Shown here: positions 7,351 through 16,128 of the stretch, one piece after another | Numbering within the stretch: position 1 is the first letter of the stretch | Layout: every line of letters begins with the position of its first letter | Notes under the pieces: model-generated | The model's database searches: none | What the model saw: the letters and a program-made list of their open reading frames with translations, nothing else | What the model was told of the DNA's origin: nothing | Assembly (NCBI RefSeq): GCF_010119935.1 | Contig: NZ_CP048209.1 | Location: 5,995,001-6,059,000 of the forward strand | Source: Paenibacillus lycopersici | Lineage (GTDB): Bacteria; Bacillota; Bacilli; Paenibacillales; Paenibacillaceae | DNA: 64,000 bases | Reading direction: 5' to 3' | Made by a program: the position numbers and the translations under genes

Positions 7351-9069
7351 TTACTTCTGCGCGAGCGAGGCGTCGTTGAACAGCGGATACCCGAGCGAAT
7401 CGAATTTCAGACCGGACAGCTCCTTCACGGCCGCTACGGTATACGGGAACACATAGACCGGAAGAATGGCGGCGTTGTCGATAATGGCATGCTGGACTTT
7501 AACGTAAATTTCTTTGCGCTTCGCGGCATCCGTTTCGACGACGCCTTGATCCAGCAGCTTGTCGAGCTCGGGATCGGCGAGATGGCTGAGCGACGGGCGG
7601 GCTCCCTCGGCGGTCGTATGGTAGAACGAATTGAGCGCCGCCGGGTCCGAATTCACTTGGCTGTTGCCATAGAGATCGTAAGCCCAGTTCGTATACACGA
7701 CGGTGGCGGTGTCCTTGGTGATCTCCACCTGAACGTCGATGCCGACCTTCTTCAATTGCTGCTGAATAATGGCCGCGATATCGTTGCGTTTCTCCCGGTT
7801 CGGCGAGCCGTCGACATAATGCAGCGTCAGCTTCTTGCCGTCCTTCTCGCGGATGCCGTCCGAGCCCTTGGTCCAGCCGAGCTCGTCGAGCAGCTGATTG
7901 GCTTTGTCGAGATCTGGCTTGATGCCGTTCTCCAGCGCCGGATCATAGCCGAACGTATTCGGGGCCAGCGGCGACCAGGCGCGTTCGTAGGTGCCGAGAT
8001 ACAGGCTCTTGACGATCGAATCGATGTCCACGGCATACTGGACGGCTTGCCTTGCTTTGAGCTCGTTCCATGGCGCGTGCGTCTGGTTGAAGAACAGCGT
8101 GTACGGCAGACCGGCCGTATTCGTCTGGATGACTTGAAGCTTCGCGTCGTTCTTGAGCGATACGACGTTCTGCGGCGGCACCGTTTCGATCGCTTTCACC
8201 TGGCCGCTTTGCACGCTGCCGATGCGCGTCGCCTCCTCAGGAATGATTTTGAAATCGATGGCGTCCAGATAGGCCGCCCCTTTGTTCTCGACCAGCTCGG
8301 GCGCCCACGCGTAATCCGGGTTCCGTTTGACCTGAATGTCCGTGTTGTCCTCCCATTTCACGAACGAGAACGGGCCGGTGCCGACGGGATTCTTGCCGAA
8401 TTGATCGCCGTACTTCTTCGCCGCCGTCGGCGATACGATGCCGAGCATCGCCTGGCTCAAGTTGCCGAGGAAGGCCGAGGATGGGGTCTCGAGGTTCAGC
8501 TTGATCGTATAGTCGTCGATGATCTCCGACGATTGGTAGGGTTTCAGCAGCGCCGAAGCGTTGGCGGCCTTCGTCGCCGGATCGAGAATGCGGTCGAAGC
8601 TGTACTTGACCGCTTCCGCGTTGAACGGCGTGCCGTCCTGGAATTTTACGTCGTTGCGGAGCTTGAACGTGTAGCTCTTGCCGTCCGGCGAAATCGTCCA
8701 CTCGGTCGCCAGCCATGGCTTGATCGAATTGTCGGGCAATTGCGCGACGAGGCTGTCATAGATCGTGCGGAACACCCGCACGGAGACGGCCAGGCCGCTG
8801 CGAGCCGGATCGAGCGTATCCGGCGAGGTAGCCAGCGCGTAGGACAGCTCGCCGCCGGAAGCGGCCTTCGTATCGCCGTTCTGTCCCCCCGCATCGCTCG
8901 ATGCATTCGAGCTCCCCGCGGCATTCGCCGCATTCGCGGCGTTCTTCCCTCCGGCGTCTCCGCTTGCCGGGCCCGCGCCGTTCTTCTTCCCGGACGAGTC
9001 GCAAGCCGACAAGAGCATGACGGCAATAACCAGAACCAAGCTGACTTTGACCCCTAATCCTTTTCTCAT
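7351..9069 (-). CDS. Extracellular solute-binding lipoprotein, family 5 (DppA/OppA type)
   Basis: A 572-residue secreted binding protein. It begins with a basic residue pair, a hydrophobic core and the lipobox LLSAC (Cys near residue 23), so it should be lipid-anchored on the outer face of the membrane. A linker rich in Asn, Ala, Gly and Ser (residues 24-70) leads to the mature domain, where LSYALATSPDTLDPARS and the FKLRNDVKFQDGTPFNAEAVKYSF block are standard family 5 (SBP_bac_5) signatures. The family binds peptides, nickel, glutathione or other ligands; the ligand here is unknown. The flanking flavin monooxygenases suggest a compound that is then oxidised. GGGAGG lies ahead of the ATG. Confidence 0.92.
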   Translation of the reverse strand: MRKGLGVKVSLVLVIAVMLLSACDSSGKKNGAGPASGDAGGKNAANAANAAGSSNASSDAGGQNGDTKAASGGELSYALATSPDTLDPARSGLAVSVRVFRTIYDSLVAQLPDNSIKPWLATEWTISPDGKSYTFKLRNDVKFQDGTPFNAEAVKYSFDRILDPATKAANASALLKPYQSSEIIDDYTIKLNLETPSSAFLGNLSQAMLGIVSPTAAKKYGDQFGKNPVGTGPFSFVKWEDNTDIQVKRNPDYAWAPELVENKGAAYLDAIDFKIIPEEATRIGSVQSGQVKAIETVPPQNVVSLKNDAKLQVIQTNTAGLPYTLFFNQTHAPWNELKARQAVQYAVDIDSIVKSLYLGTYERAWSPLAPNTFGYDPALENGIKPDLDKANQLLDELGWTKGSDGIREKDGKKLTLHYVDGSPNREKRNDIAAIIQQQLKKVGIDVQVEITKDTATVVYTNWAYDLYGNSQVNSDPAALNSFYHTTAEGARPSLSHLADPELDKLLDQGVVETDAAKRKEIYVKVQHAIIDNAAILPVYVFPYTVAAVKELSGLKFDSLGYPLFNDASLAQK

Positions 9070-9154
9070 CTCCCATTTCCTCCCGATTGACGCTGTAGGT
9101 CATGAATTTGTTTGATCGTTTGCGGTGAATGGTTTATTGGATCGCGGCCGCGGA

Positions 9155-10483
9155 TCATATCGTCTCGATAGCCTCCGATGCGTACCGGTTGCGCGGTACC
9201 GGCAGTCCCAGATTGCCGCGAAGCGTATCGCTCTCGTATTCCTTGCGGAACAAGCCCCGCTCCTGAAGAATCGGCACGACCAGGTCGACGAAATCGGCCA
9301 ATCCGTTCGGCACGACCGTACGAACGTTGAAGCCGTCCGCGGCGCCCCCTTCGAACCATTGCTGAATCAGATCGGCGACCTTCTCCGGCGTACCGATGAA
9401 TCCCGAGCGCGGCGTGGATGCCCGAAGGGCCGCCTGGCGCAAAGTGAGTCCTTGCTCCTTGGCCTCCCGCTTGATCTTGTCCGTCGTGCTGCGGAAGCTG
9501 TTGCTGCCGAGATCGCCGATATCGGGGAACGGCTCGTCGAGCGGGAATCGGGAGAAATCGAAGTGCTCGAAGTACCGGCCCAAGTAATTCAGCGCTTGGT
9601 CGATCGCCACGAGCTCCGCAATCTCCCGGTATTTCCGTTCGGCTTCTTCCTCGGTTCTGCCGACGATCGGGCCGATGCCCGGGAAGATGAGCAGCTCGTC
9701 GGGATTTCTTCCGTATGCCGCCGCCCTTGCCTTCACGTCCGCGTAGAACGCCTGCGCTTCCGCGAACGTCTCGTGCGCCGTATAGATCGCGTCCGCCGAC
9801 TTGGCCGCCAGCGCCTTGCCCGAATCCGAGGAGCCGGCTTGGAAGACGACCGGATAGCCCTGCTTGGAACGCGCCACGTTGAGCGGCCCTTGCACGGCGA
9901 AATGCGTGCCGTTATGGTTCAGCGCGTGCAGCTTCGCCGGGTCGAAGAAGACGCCGGACGCTTTATCGCCGACGAAGGCACCGTCCTCCCAGGAATCCCA
10001 CAGCCCTTGGACGACAGCCAGATGCTCTTCGGCGATTTCGTAGCGCAGCGCATGATCCGGATGCCGGCCCTTGCCGAAGTTCAGCGCGGAGCCTTCCAGC
10101 GGCGAGGTGACGACGTTCCAGCCCGCCCTGCCGCCGCTCAAGTGATCCAGCGAAGCGAACTGCCTCGCGACCGTGAACGGCTCGCTGTAGGAAGTGGACA
10201 AGGTAGCGACGAGTCCGATATGCCCGGTAGACGCCGCCAGCGCGGACAGCAGCGTCAGCGGCTCGAAGCGGTTCAGGAAATGCGGATTGGACTTCTCGTT
10301 AATGAACAGCCCGTCGGCAATGAAGAGCAGATCGAATTTCCCTTCTTCCGCCTTGCGCGCTTGCCCGGTATAGAAGGCCAGGCTTACGCTCGCGTTGATC
10401 GGCACGTCGGGATGACGCCAGAAGGAGATACTGTTGCCGACGCCGTTCAAATTCGCGCCTAATTTCAATTGTCGTTGCGCCAT
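9155..10483 (-). CDS. NtaA/DmoA-family FMN-dependent monooxygenase (LLM class), copy 2
   Basis: A 442-residue relative of the protein encoded at 1247-2581. Matching blocks are RQLKLGANLNGVG, FDLLFIADGLFINEKSNPHF, ATLSTSYSEPFTVARQFASLD, GRAGWNVVTSPLEGSALNFGKG and IFPGIGPIVGRTEEEAERKY. The family oxidises small molecules with FMNH2 and O2. The ATG at 10483 is chosen because GAGGGG precedes it by 7 nt; the in-frame ATG eight codons earlier has no site. It stands between the MFS gene and the ABC importer. Two paralogs bracketing one importer suggest two oxidation steps or two related substrates; this is inference. Confidence 0.88.
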   Translation of the reverse strand: MAQRQLKLGANLNGVGNSISFWRHPDVPINASVSLAFYTGQARKAEEGKFDLLFIADGLFINEKSNPHFLNRFEPLTLLSALAASTGHIGLVATLSTSYSEPFTVARQFASLDHLSGGRAGWNVVTSPLEGSALNFGKGRHPDHALRYEIAEEHLAVVQGLWDSWEDGAFVGDKASGVFFDPAKLHALNHNGTHFAVQGPLNVARSKQGYPVVFQAGSSDSGKALAAKSADAIYTAHETFAEAQAFYADVKARAAAYGRNPDELLIFPGIGPIVGRTEEEAERKYREIAELVAIDQALNYLGRYFEHFDFSRFPLDEPFPDIGDLGSNSFRSTTDKIKREAKEQGLTLRQAALRASTPRSGFIGTPEKVADLIQQWFEGGAADGFNVRTVVPNGLADFVDLVVPILQERGLFRKEYESDTLRGNLGLPVPRNRYASEAIETI

Positions 10484-10532
10484 GGTTAGTCCCCTCATTT
10501 CATTCAAATTATTCGCATGCTTTTAGTCGGAT

Positions 10533-11777
10533 TTAAAATGTCGAAATAGAAGCGGTTCGTTCCGCTTCGCTCTCGCCCGGCTTGCCGGAGGGCATCGCTT
10601 TGACTCCCCATGCGGCGGCGAGCAGCGCGATGCCCGTCAGCACGAAAACATACGGAATGGCGATCCATCCGCCCAGCAGGCCGCCGAGCAGCGGCCCCGC
10701 GACGATGCCGAACTGGCTGGCCGATTGGCTCAAGCTGACGGCTCTGCCTCGGAAGTCGCCGTCCGCGTAGTGAACGATCAGCGCGTTCAGTGCCGGATAG
10801 ACCGCGGCAAAGAACAGTCCGTAACCGAATCGCAACAGCCCGAAGCCGACCAGATGCGGAATGGCCGCTTGCAGTAAGTTGCCGACTCCGCCGCCGATCA
10901 AGCCGATGAACAGCGTCCTGCCGTACCCGATTCGACCCCCGATCCTTCCCCAGCGCGGCCCCATAATAACCGTCGCCACGCCGACCGCCGAGAACACGAT
11001 GCCGGAGCTGACCGAAGCGTTCTCGGCGCTGCCTCCGATTTGAACCACGTAGATGGTCAACAACGGATCGAGGATCATCACCGACGTCGACACGAGCAGA
11101 ATCAGCCCGTATACGCGCAGCAAGCGGGAATTGGCCGCCGCCCGCTTGATGTCCTGCCATATGCCGGGACGTCTCGCGGCGCGGCGCTCATGCGATTCCT
11201 TCACTCCGAGGACGATTAGCGCCGAGCAGAGCGTGATGACGCCGGAGGCGATGAAGCAGCCGCGCAGCCCGGCCCAGTGGCTCAATATCCCGCCGGCCAG
11301 CGGTCCGATAATGCCGCCCGCGGCGGTCGAGGTGGAGATGACGCCGAGCGCGTATCCGACATGCTTCTCCGGCGTATTCGTGCCGACGAGCGCCATGGAC
11401 GTCGGACCGAAGCCGGCCATCAGTCCCTGGAAGATCCGGACGAGGATGAACGTATACGGATCATGGACGAAATAGTTGGCCAAATGCGCGATGCCGAGCC
11501 CGATGCCCGAACGGACAAGCATCGACTTGCTGCCATACTTGTCGCCGAGCGAGCCCCAGAAGGGCGCGCATAAGCCGCTGATCAGGAAGCTGATCGAGAT
11601 CGACACGCCCGACCAGGCTTCCAGCCCGCTCCGAACGCCCAGCTCCTGCTGCAGGAACAGCGGGAAGAACGGGACGGAGAGCGTATAAGCCATGAAGTTG
11701 CAAAACAACCCGAGCCAGAGAATATACAAATTGCGCTTCCACGGAGGCAATTGAAGCAGTCCGGACAGCCGAGGCAA
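10533..11777 (-). CDS. MFS transporter, drug-efflux type
   Basis: A 414-residue major facilitator with about 12 helices in two halves. The loop after helix 2 reads GSLGDKYGSKSML, a close fit to the MFS motif A (G-x-L-a-D-r-x-G-r-k). The long stretch VGYALGVISTSTAAGGIIGPLAGG fits motif C (antiporter motif), which points to efflux rather than uptake. TTG at 11777 with GGGGGA upstream is the likely start. It lies between the OsmC-like gene and monooxygenase copy 2. Export of a toxic substrate or product is a reasonable guess. Confidence 0.87.
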   Translation of the reverse strand: MPRLSGLLQLPPWKRNLYILWLGLFCNFMAYTLSVPFFPLFLQQELGVRSGLEAWSGVSISISFLISGLCAPFWGSLGDKYGSKSMLVRSGIGLGIAHLANYFVHDPYTFILVRIFQGLMAGFGPTSMALVGTNTPEKHVGYALGVISTSTAAGGIIGPLAGGILSHWAGLRGCFIASGVITLCSALIVLGVKESHERRAARRPGIWQDIKRAAANSRLLRVYGLILLVSTSVMILDPLLTIYVVQIGGSAENASVSSGIVFSAVGVATVIMGPRWGRIGGRIGYGRTLFIGLIGGGVGNLLQAAIPHLVGFGLLRFGYGLFFAAVYPALNALIVHYADGDFRGRAVSLSQSASQFGIVAGPLLGGLLGGWIAIPYVFVLTGIALLAAAWGVKAMPSGKPGESEAERTASISTF

Positions 11778-11829
11778 CGGTTACGTCCCCCTGTCGCTTG
11801 CGGATCGCCTGCCGCAGCCGCCCGGCGCC

Positions 11830-12372
11830 TTACGCATTGCGCGCCTCCGGGCGACGGATGATCAACTCGCCGTCGACGCGCTGCGGTTGGCGGAGCAGGT
11901 TGAAAATCGGACAGACCTGCTCAATCGCTTCATGCAGCGCGCGCAGCGTCTCCTCCGCTTCATCGGATTCGAACGTCAGCGTGTAGCGCAAGTTATGCGG
12001 GTAGACGGGGATGTGCTCGTAGCCGGGACGCCCGGCAAGCGGATGCATCTCGCCCTCCACCTCCACGTCGACGGCATGAAGGGAAACCCGGCGTTCCGCG
12101 GCCTGAATGAGCGCGATATGGGTCAGACAGCTGCCGAGCACGCCCAGCTGAAGCTCCGGCGACGAAGGACCGAGATCATAGCCGGCGAAATCCGGCGGGC
12201 TGTCGCTGATCACCTGGAAATCCCGGATGCGGATCTCGCGGACGCCGCTTCGTCCCAGCGCCCTGGCCTTCGCGCGCAGCTTGGCGGTCTGCTCCGGATG
12301 CGATTCCGCTTGCGCCCGGCGCGCCAATAATGCGGTACGCTTGTGCGTTAAATATTCGTTTAAGGTGCCCAT
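11830..12372 (-). CDS. OsmC family protein
   Basis: A 180-residue protein of the OsmC/Ohr fold. Both conserved cysteines are visible: one in LGVLGSCLTH (about residue 101) and one in IEQVCPIFNLL (about residue 158). In OsmC/Ohr proteins this pair reduces peroxides with thiol help. Some members are instead found in sulfur-metabolism operons. I took the ATG at 12372, behind GCGGAAGAAC, because upstream in-frame residues have no homologous look. It is the promoter-proximal gene of the long minus-strand operon and lies behind the palindrome at 12448-12470. Confidence 0.82.
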   Translation of the reverse strand: MGTLNEYLTHKRTALLARRAQAESHPEQTAKLRAKARALGRSGVREIRIRDFQVISDSPPDFAGYDLGPSSPELQLGVLGSCLTHIALIQAAERRVSLHAVDVEVEGEMHPLAGRPGYEHIPVYPHNLRYTLTFESDEAEETLRALHEAIEQVCPIFNLLRQPQRVDGELIIRRPEARNA

Positions 12373-12447
12373 CTCGTTCTTCCGCCTTTCTCCGGGACGT
12401 ATGTATCCCTGATTGCCATGCACGCGTTGCCTCAAACATAATTTACA

Positions 12448-12470
12448 ATTCCTATGAGAAAACTAGGTAT
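12448..12470 (-). promoter_or_regulatory. Candidate operator ATTCCTA-N9-TAGGTAT ahead of the OsmC/ABC operon
   Basis: The arms ATTCCTA (12448-12454) and TAGGTAT (12464-12470) form an imperfect dyad in an AT-rich stretch about 75 bp upstream of the operon start. Dyads with CCTA/TAGG arms recall binding sites of Rrf2-type sulfur regulators such as CymR of Firmicutes; that match is from memory and tentative. Confidence 0.45.
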
Positions 12471-12673
12471 TTATAATATAGATGACATCCGACCCGATGT
12501 ATAATAGAAAAAGCCGATTCATGTATTTAAGATTCCGATGCAAAGCCGGTTGCGCGATGCAGGCGGCACGCGTTGCTTGCCGGAATTGCGGAAGACGAGC
12601 GAGCCGCACGCACGCCATACGAAACTCGATGTAGAAACTTGATAATTTTGAACCTGCTTCCTCGATTTTCCTT

Positions 12674-12682
12674 TGCTATAAT
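12674..12682 (+). promoter_or_regulatory. Extended -10 promoter for the AraC/GyrI-like regulator
   Basis: TGCTATAAT is an exact extended -10 (TGnTATAAT), 35 bp upstream of the ATG at 12717. No good -35 box sits at 17 bp, which extended -10 promoters do not require. Confidence 0.6.
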
Positions 12683-12716
12683 AAGGCCAAGACATCAACG
12701 ACGGCAGGTGAGAGCC

Positions 12717-14102
12717 ATGAGTTATGCGGATGCGGTGCAGCGGGCGCTCGACTACATCGAAGACCATTTGGACGACGACGAGGCGCTCGAGCTCGCTACG
12801 CTCGCGGAAGAGGCCTACGCATCGGTCCCGCAGTTATACCGCATGTTCTATGCGCTGACCGGGCACCCCGTGAAGGATTATGTCCGCAAGCGAAGAATGA
12901 GCGTCGCCGCCAATCATCTGCGATACTCGAAGCGCACCGTGGAAGAGCTCGCGTTGGAAAGCGGATTCGCGTCCTATCACGCGTTCGCCAAGGTGTTCAA
13001 GAAACTCGTCGGGCTGACGCCGGCCGCCTATCGCACCGCCGCCATCCATTACAGCTTCGAACCGATCCGCCTCGGCGAACAGTTCGCGTACTCGGAGGAC
13101 AGGGAGCAGTCGGAACGGTTCCCCGACGTGAAGGTCGTCCGGCTTCAGCCCGGTAAGGCGGCTGCCTATCTGCATGTCGCGGAGCAGGAAGCAGGCATGG
13201 AGAACGAAGCGTTCCGCATCGCGTACGAGAGGCTGACGGCGATCGGCGCGGCGGGAAAGCGCAAAGCGCGGATTTTCGGCTGCAATGTGGATATGCCTGA
13301 TGACGGCGGGCATCCCCGGTTTGGTTACCGCATCCTGATGCTGACGGAGGAACCGGACATGCTTGGCGGCGATTGGGCGGCAGCGCCGTTCGCCGGAGGC
13401 TTGTACGCCGTAAGGAAGGTTCCCTCGGCGTCTCCCGCGATCATTCAGGAAGGCTGGAACCGGCTTGTCTCCGAATGGCTGCCGAAGAGCAATTTCGAGC
13501 TCGACGACTCGCCCTGCATCGAGGAATTCATCGCCTACAACGGCAAAGTAACGCGCATGCATCTCTTCCTCCCCGTTCAGCGGAAGCTGCGGCGGGAGAC
13601 GATCGAAATCGTGCGTCGGCCGGAGCTGCGCGCCTACTGCGCCCGCGGCATCGGAGCCGATGCCCAGTCGGCGGCCGAACAGCGGCTGATCGCATGGCAC
13701 AGGAAGACGCTGTCCGGGAAGAACGGCAGCGCCGGCGAAGGAATCTACTATATGTCGTTCGCTTACGGCATGCGGAATTCGGCGGATTACTGGTGGGAGA
13801 ACGGGATAATCCCCGCTTCCGCTTCGCAGTCAAACGATGCGGCAGACCGTACCGCTCCGTGGGAGGGGCTCGAGGAACGGCGGCTCAAGGCCGGCGATTA
13901 CGCGTACTGCGCAACGAGGACGTACGGCTCGTTGACCGGCGTCCTCGAAATGATGCATCGCTGGATCGCCGCGAGCGGCGACTGTCTGCCGGATGAGGAT
14001 CGCCAATGGTTCGCGGAATACGAGGTCTCTCCGGGCATGGATGTCGAACGGGATGCCGTCGTAAGCCTCTATCTGCCTGTCACGCGGTCCGTCGGAGCGT
14101 GA
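12717..14102 (+). CDS. AraC family regulator with two GyrI-like effector domains
   Basis: A 461-residue regulator. Residues 1-105 are an AraC/XylS double helix-turn-helix (LATLAEEAYASVPQLYRMFY and VEELALESGFASYHAFAKVF, ending in GLTPAAYRT). The remaining 350 residues contain two regions resembling the GyrI-like (BmrR/SbmC) small-molecule-binding fold, about 120-300 and 300-460, each with a late acidic/aromatic strand pattern (FIAYNGKVTRMHLFLPV and AEYEVSPGMDVERDAVVSLYLPV). The domain order matches Rob/BltR-like regulators but with a doubled sensor. ATG at 12717 follows AGGTGA. It is divergent from the OsmC/MFS/ABC operon and may control it in response to a hydrophobic or cationic compound. 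Confidence 0.82.
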   Translation: MSYADAVQRALDYIEDHLDDDEALELATLAEEAYASVPQLYRMFYALTGHPVKDYVRKRRMSVAANHLRYSKRTVEELALESGFASYHAFAKVFKKLVGLTPAAYRTAAIHYSFEPIRLGEQFAYSEDREQSERFPDVKVVRLQPGKAAAYLHVAEQEAGMENEAFRIAYERLTAIGAAGKRKARIFGCNVDMPDDGGHPRFGYRILMLTEEPDMLGGDWAAAPFAGGLYAVRKVPSASPAIIQEGWNRLVSEWLPKSNFELDDSPCIEEFIAYNGKVTRMHLFLPVQRKLRRETIEIVRRPELRAYCARGIGADAQSAAEQRLIAWHRKTLSGKNGSAGEGIYYMSFAYGMRNSADYWWENGIIPASASQSNDAADRTAPWEGLEERRLKAGDYAYCATRTYGSLTGVLEMMHRWIAASGDCLPDEDRQWFAEYEVSPGMDVERDAVVSLYLPVTRSVGA

Positions 14103-14334
14103 ACGGCAGCCATCCATGTTCAGCGAAAAGCCGATAAGCGGATTGGCAAGTGGAATTAGCGAACGATACGATGACGAGGGGGGAAAGCTTCGCGCTGGTC
14201 GCTTCCTCAATAACAACAAGCGATAATGCCGAAGGACAATCATGAGCCCACGGAAGATGCATCGCTCCGGTCCGGGCGGTTACCGGCCCAACCTTGTACC
14301 GAAGTCATTCAAACTTATTCAGGGAGGCAAGCCC

Positions 14335-14754
14335 ATGACCCCATCCAACCAGCCGGAATCCGCTGCCGAAGGCACCTTTGCCGCAAGTCCGGTGAAAAAT
14401 AAAGTCGGCAGCTGCTTCGTCCCGGTGCGCGATATCGAGAAATCCCGCAGCTGGTACTGCCGGGTGCTCGGACTCGACGAGACGCGCTGCGACATTATCG
14501 GCGGCCACCTATGTCCGCTGCCGATGGAAGGCACCGGCCTCATCCTGGACACCATGCCGATGTGGGGCGGCCAAGAGCCCGGCGGCGCGCCGTCCATTAC
14601 GACGCCGGCGTTCATGCTGATGACGAGCGATCTGCAAGGCTCGCTCGATTACATGAAACAGCTCGGCGTCGAGCTGGTGACCGGCATCGAGCACGACCAC
14701 TGGTTCGTGGTCAAAGATCCGGACGGCAACAAGCTGATGATTTGCCGGGAGTAG
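14335..14754 (+). CDS. VOC (glyoxalase/bleomycin-resistance fold) family protein
   Basis: A 139-residue protein. After a 20-residue polar lead the sequence shows the VOC beta-alpha-beta-beta-beta pattern: VGSCFVPVRDIEKSRSWYCRVLGLDE, then a strand pair, then SITTPAFMLMTSDLQGSLDYMKQLGVE and WFVVKDPDGNKLMICRE. The final E and the DPDGN turn are classical in metal-dependent members. No substrate can be named. GGGAGG precedes the ATG at 14335. The gene ends directly in a 19 bp perfect hairpin terminator. Confidence 0.85.
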   Translation: MTPSNQPESAAEGTFAASPVKNKVGSCFVPVRDIEKSRSWYCRVLGLDETRCDIIGGHLCPLPMEGTGLILDTMPMWGGQEPGGAPSITTPAFMLMTSDLQGSLDYMKQLGVELVTGIEHDHWFVVKDPDGNKLMICRE

Positions 14755-14759
14755 CGAAT

Positions 14760-14803
14760 AAGGGCGGCCGTCCGCGCGGGTTATCGCGCGGACGGCCGCC
14801 CTT
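14760..14803. terminator. Very strong hairpin terminator, 19 bp perfect stem
   Basis: The arms 14760-14778 and 14785-14803 are perfectly complementary (AAGGGCGGCCG start) around a 6 nt loop GGTTAT. It separates the VOC gene from the convergent histidine phosphatase gene. The downstream T tract is short. Confidence 0.75.
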
Positions 14804-14934
14804 GTCACTTGCTTGGCATCGGCCCGTCGTCGACTCAGGCGCTCGGCCAATTAGCAGCGGCAGGCCTTCTCGGCTGCCGTTCGTCTGCTTAGATAAGCGG
14901 CACGGCATGCCCCCGTCATGCGGCTTGCCTCTGA

Positions 14935-15558
14935 TCAGAAATTACCGGCATGCTCCAGATGCGAAGTATCGTTCAACTTGGCAAGGGTGGGTTCATGCCA
15001 GCCGTTCGTCCGCAGCCGCGTGATGCTGCACGGCTCGATATCGAAGGAGACGGAGAACAGTTCGGCCGGAAAACCGAGCCAGCCCTGAATCAGCGAGACA
15101 ATCGCGTTGCTGTGGCTTACGATAACGGTCGCGTCATTCGGTTCTTCCTTGATTCGGCGGAGGAAGGCGGAAGTCCGACGGTGCAGCATTCTCCAGCTTT
15201 CCGCTTCCGGATACGGCACCCAGTCGATAATCGGCTCCGTAACGGGGAGGCCGATTCGCGCTGCCTCCTCCTTGGATAAATTCGCCGCCTGGCCGTTATT
15301 CGATTCCCTGAGTTCTGCCGTAAGGATCGGCTGCACGGCTAGATACCGGCCGATGATCCCGGCGGTTTCGCTCGCCCTGGACAAATCGCTGCCGTACATG
15401 CGTACGGTCCGGTTCGCGAGCAGCTGCGACAATCGCTCCCCCGTGCAGTGCGCCTGCCTTCTCCCCTGGTCCGTCAATCGGGTATCGGTCCACCCGCCGA
15501 CGAAGCCCGATCGTAAATGCTCGGCATCTCCATGCCTGATGAGTAGCAGCTCGTTCAT
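14935..15558 (-). CDS. Histidine phosphatase family protein
   Basis: A 207-residue enzyme of the phosphoglycerate mutase-like histidine phosphatase superfamily. LLLIRHGDAEH carries the catalytic RHG, TRLTDQGRRQAHCTGERL follows as usual, MYGSDLSRASETA contains the second Arg, and VIVSHSNAIVSLIQGWLG provides the second catalytic His. The length suits a small-molecule phosphatase of the GpmB/CobC branch rather than a glycolytic mutase. ATG at 15558 is preceded by GAGGCGAG; an ATG ten codons earlier is less likely. The gene is divergent from the NfeD gene. Confidence 0.86.
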   Translation of the reverse strand: MNELLLIRHGDAEHLRSGFVGGWTDTRLTDQGRRQAHCTGERLSQLLANRTVRMYGSDLSRASETAGIIGRYLAVQPILTAELRESNNGQAANLSKEEAARIGLPVTEPIIDWVPYPEAESWRMLHRRTSAFLRRIKEEPNDATVIVSHSNAIVSLIQGWLGFPAELFSVSFDIEPCSITRLRTNGWHEPTLAKLNDTSHLEHAGNF

Positions 15559-15695
15559 TGTTCTCGCCTCGCAATCTTGTTCGGTCATTGTTGGTTCGTG
15601 GCCAAATCCTCATGCTCTCATCGCATATTCCGCTTGTTCTGATTACGAAGAAACTACATAGGTATAGAACTGAACGTTCGTTAAGGAGGTGGCTC

Positions 15696-16121
15696 ATGCT
15701 CGCCGTCGCTTGGCTCGTACTGGCCGTCGCGCTCGTGCTGATCGAGCTATTTACCGGCACCTTCTACTGTCTGCTGCTGGCCGCCGCTTCTGTCGTCTCC
15801 ATCCTAGCGGCGCTTGCCGGGCTTCCGCCGCTGGCGCAATGCTTCACGTTCGTCGTCGCGCTTGCGCTCCTCTACCTCTTCTTGCTGCCGCTCCTGCGCA
15901 AAATCGTGCCCTCCGCCGCGCGAACGGCGTTCCGCCCGATCGTCGACGAACTGATTGGACAAGAAGCTTGGGTCGTGAAGACCATTGCTCCCGGGGAGAC
16001 CGGGCTTGTTAACCTGCGCGGCGAAATTTGGTCCGCCGTTGCGGACGAACGAATCGAGGAAGGCAGCAAAGTGAGCGTCGCCGAAGTACGCGTAACCAAA
16101 TTAGTCGTGACAAAGGAGTAG
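15696..16121 (+). CDS. NfeD family membrane protein
   Basis: A 141-residue protein with three N-terminal hydrophobic helices (residues 1-70) and a C-terminal soluble OB-fold domain of about 65 residues (LIGQEAWVVKTIAPGETGLVNLRGEIWSA). This is the short NfeD type without the ClpP-like protease domain. NfeD proteins pair with stomatin/flotillin-type SPFH proteins, and the next gene, 7 bp downstream, encodes such a partner. A perfect AAGGAGG site sits before the ATG at 15696. Role: probable partner in membrane microdomain quality control. Confidence 0.88.
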   Translation: MLAVAWLVLAVALVLIELFTGTFYCLLLAAASVVSILAALAGLPPLAQCFTFVVALALLYLFLLPLLRKIVPSAARTAFRPIVDELIGQEAWVVKTIAPGETGLVNLRGEIWSAVADERIEEGSKVSVAEVRVTKLVVTKE

Positions 16122-16128
16122 ATGCGAG

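Noticed and set aside
6412..9057. 881-residue plus-strand frame opposite the permease and binding-protein genes
   Set aside because: It crosses several well-identified genes, has no family motif, and is rich in Arg and Asp-Arg strings typical of antisense frames.
12459..12482. Sigma-A promoter for the OsmC operon around the TATAAT words
   Set aside because: TATA-rich words are present on both strands, but no -35 box fits either orientation; only the dyad was kept.
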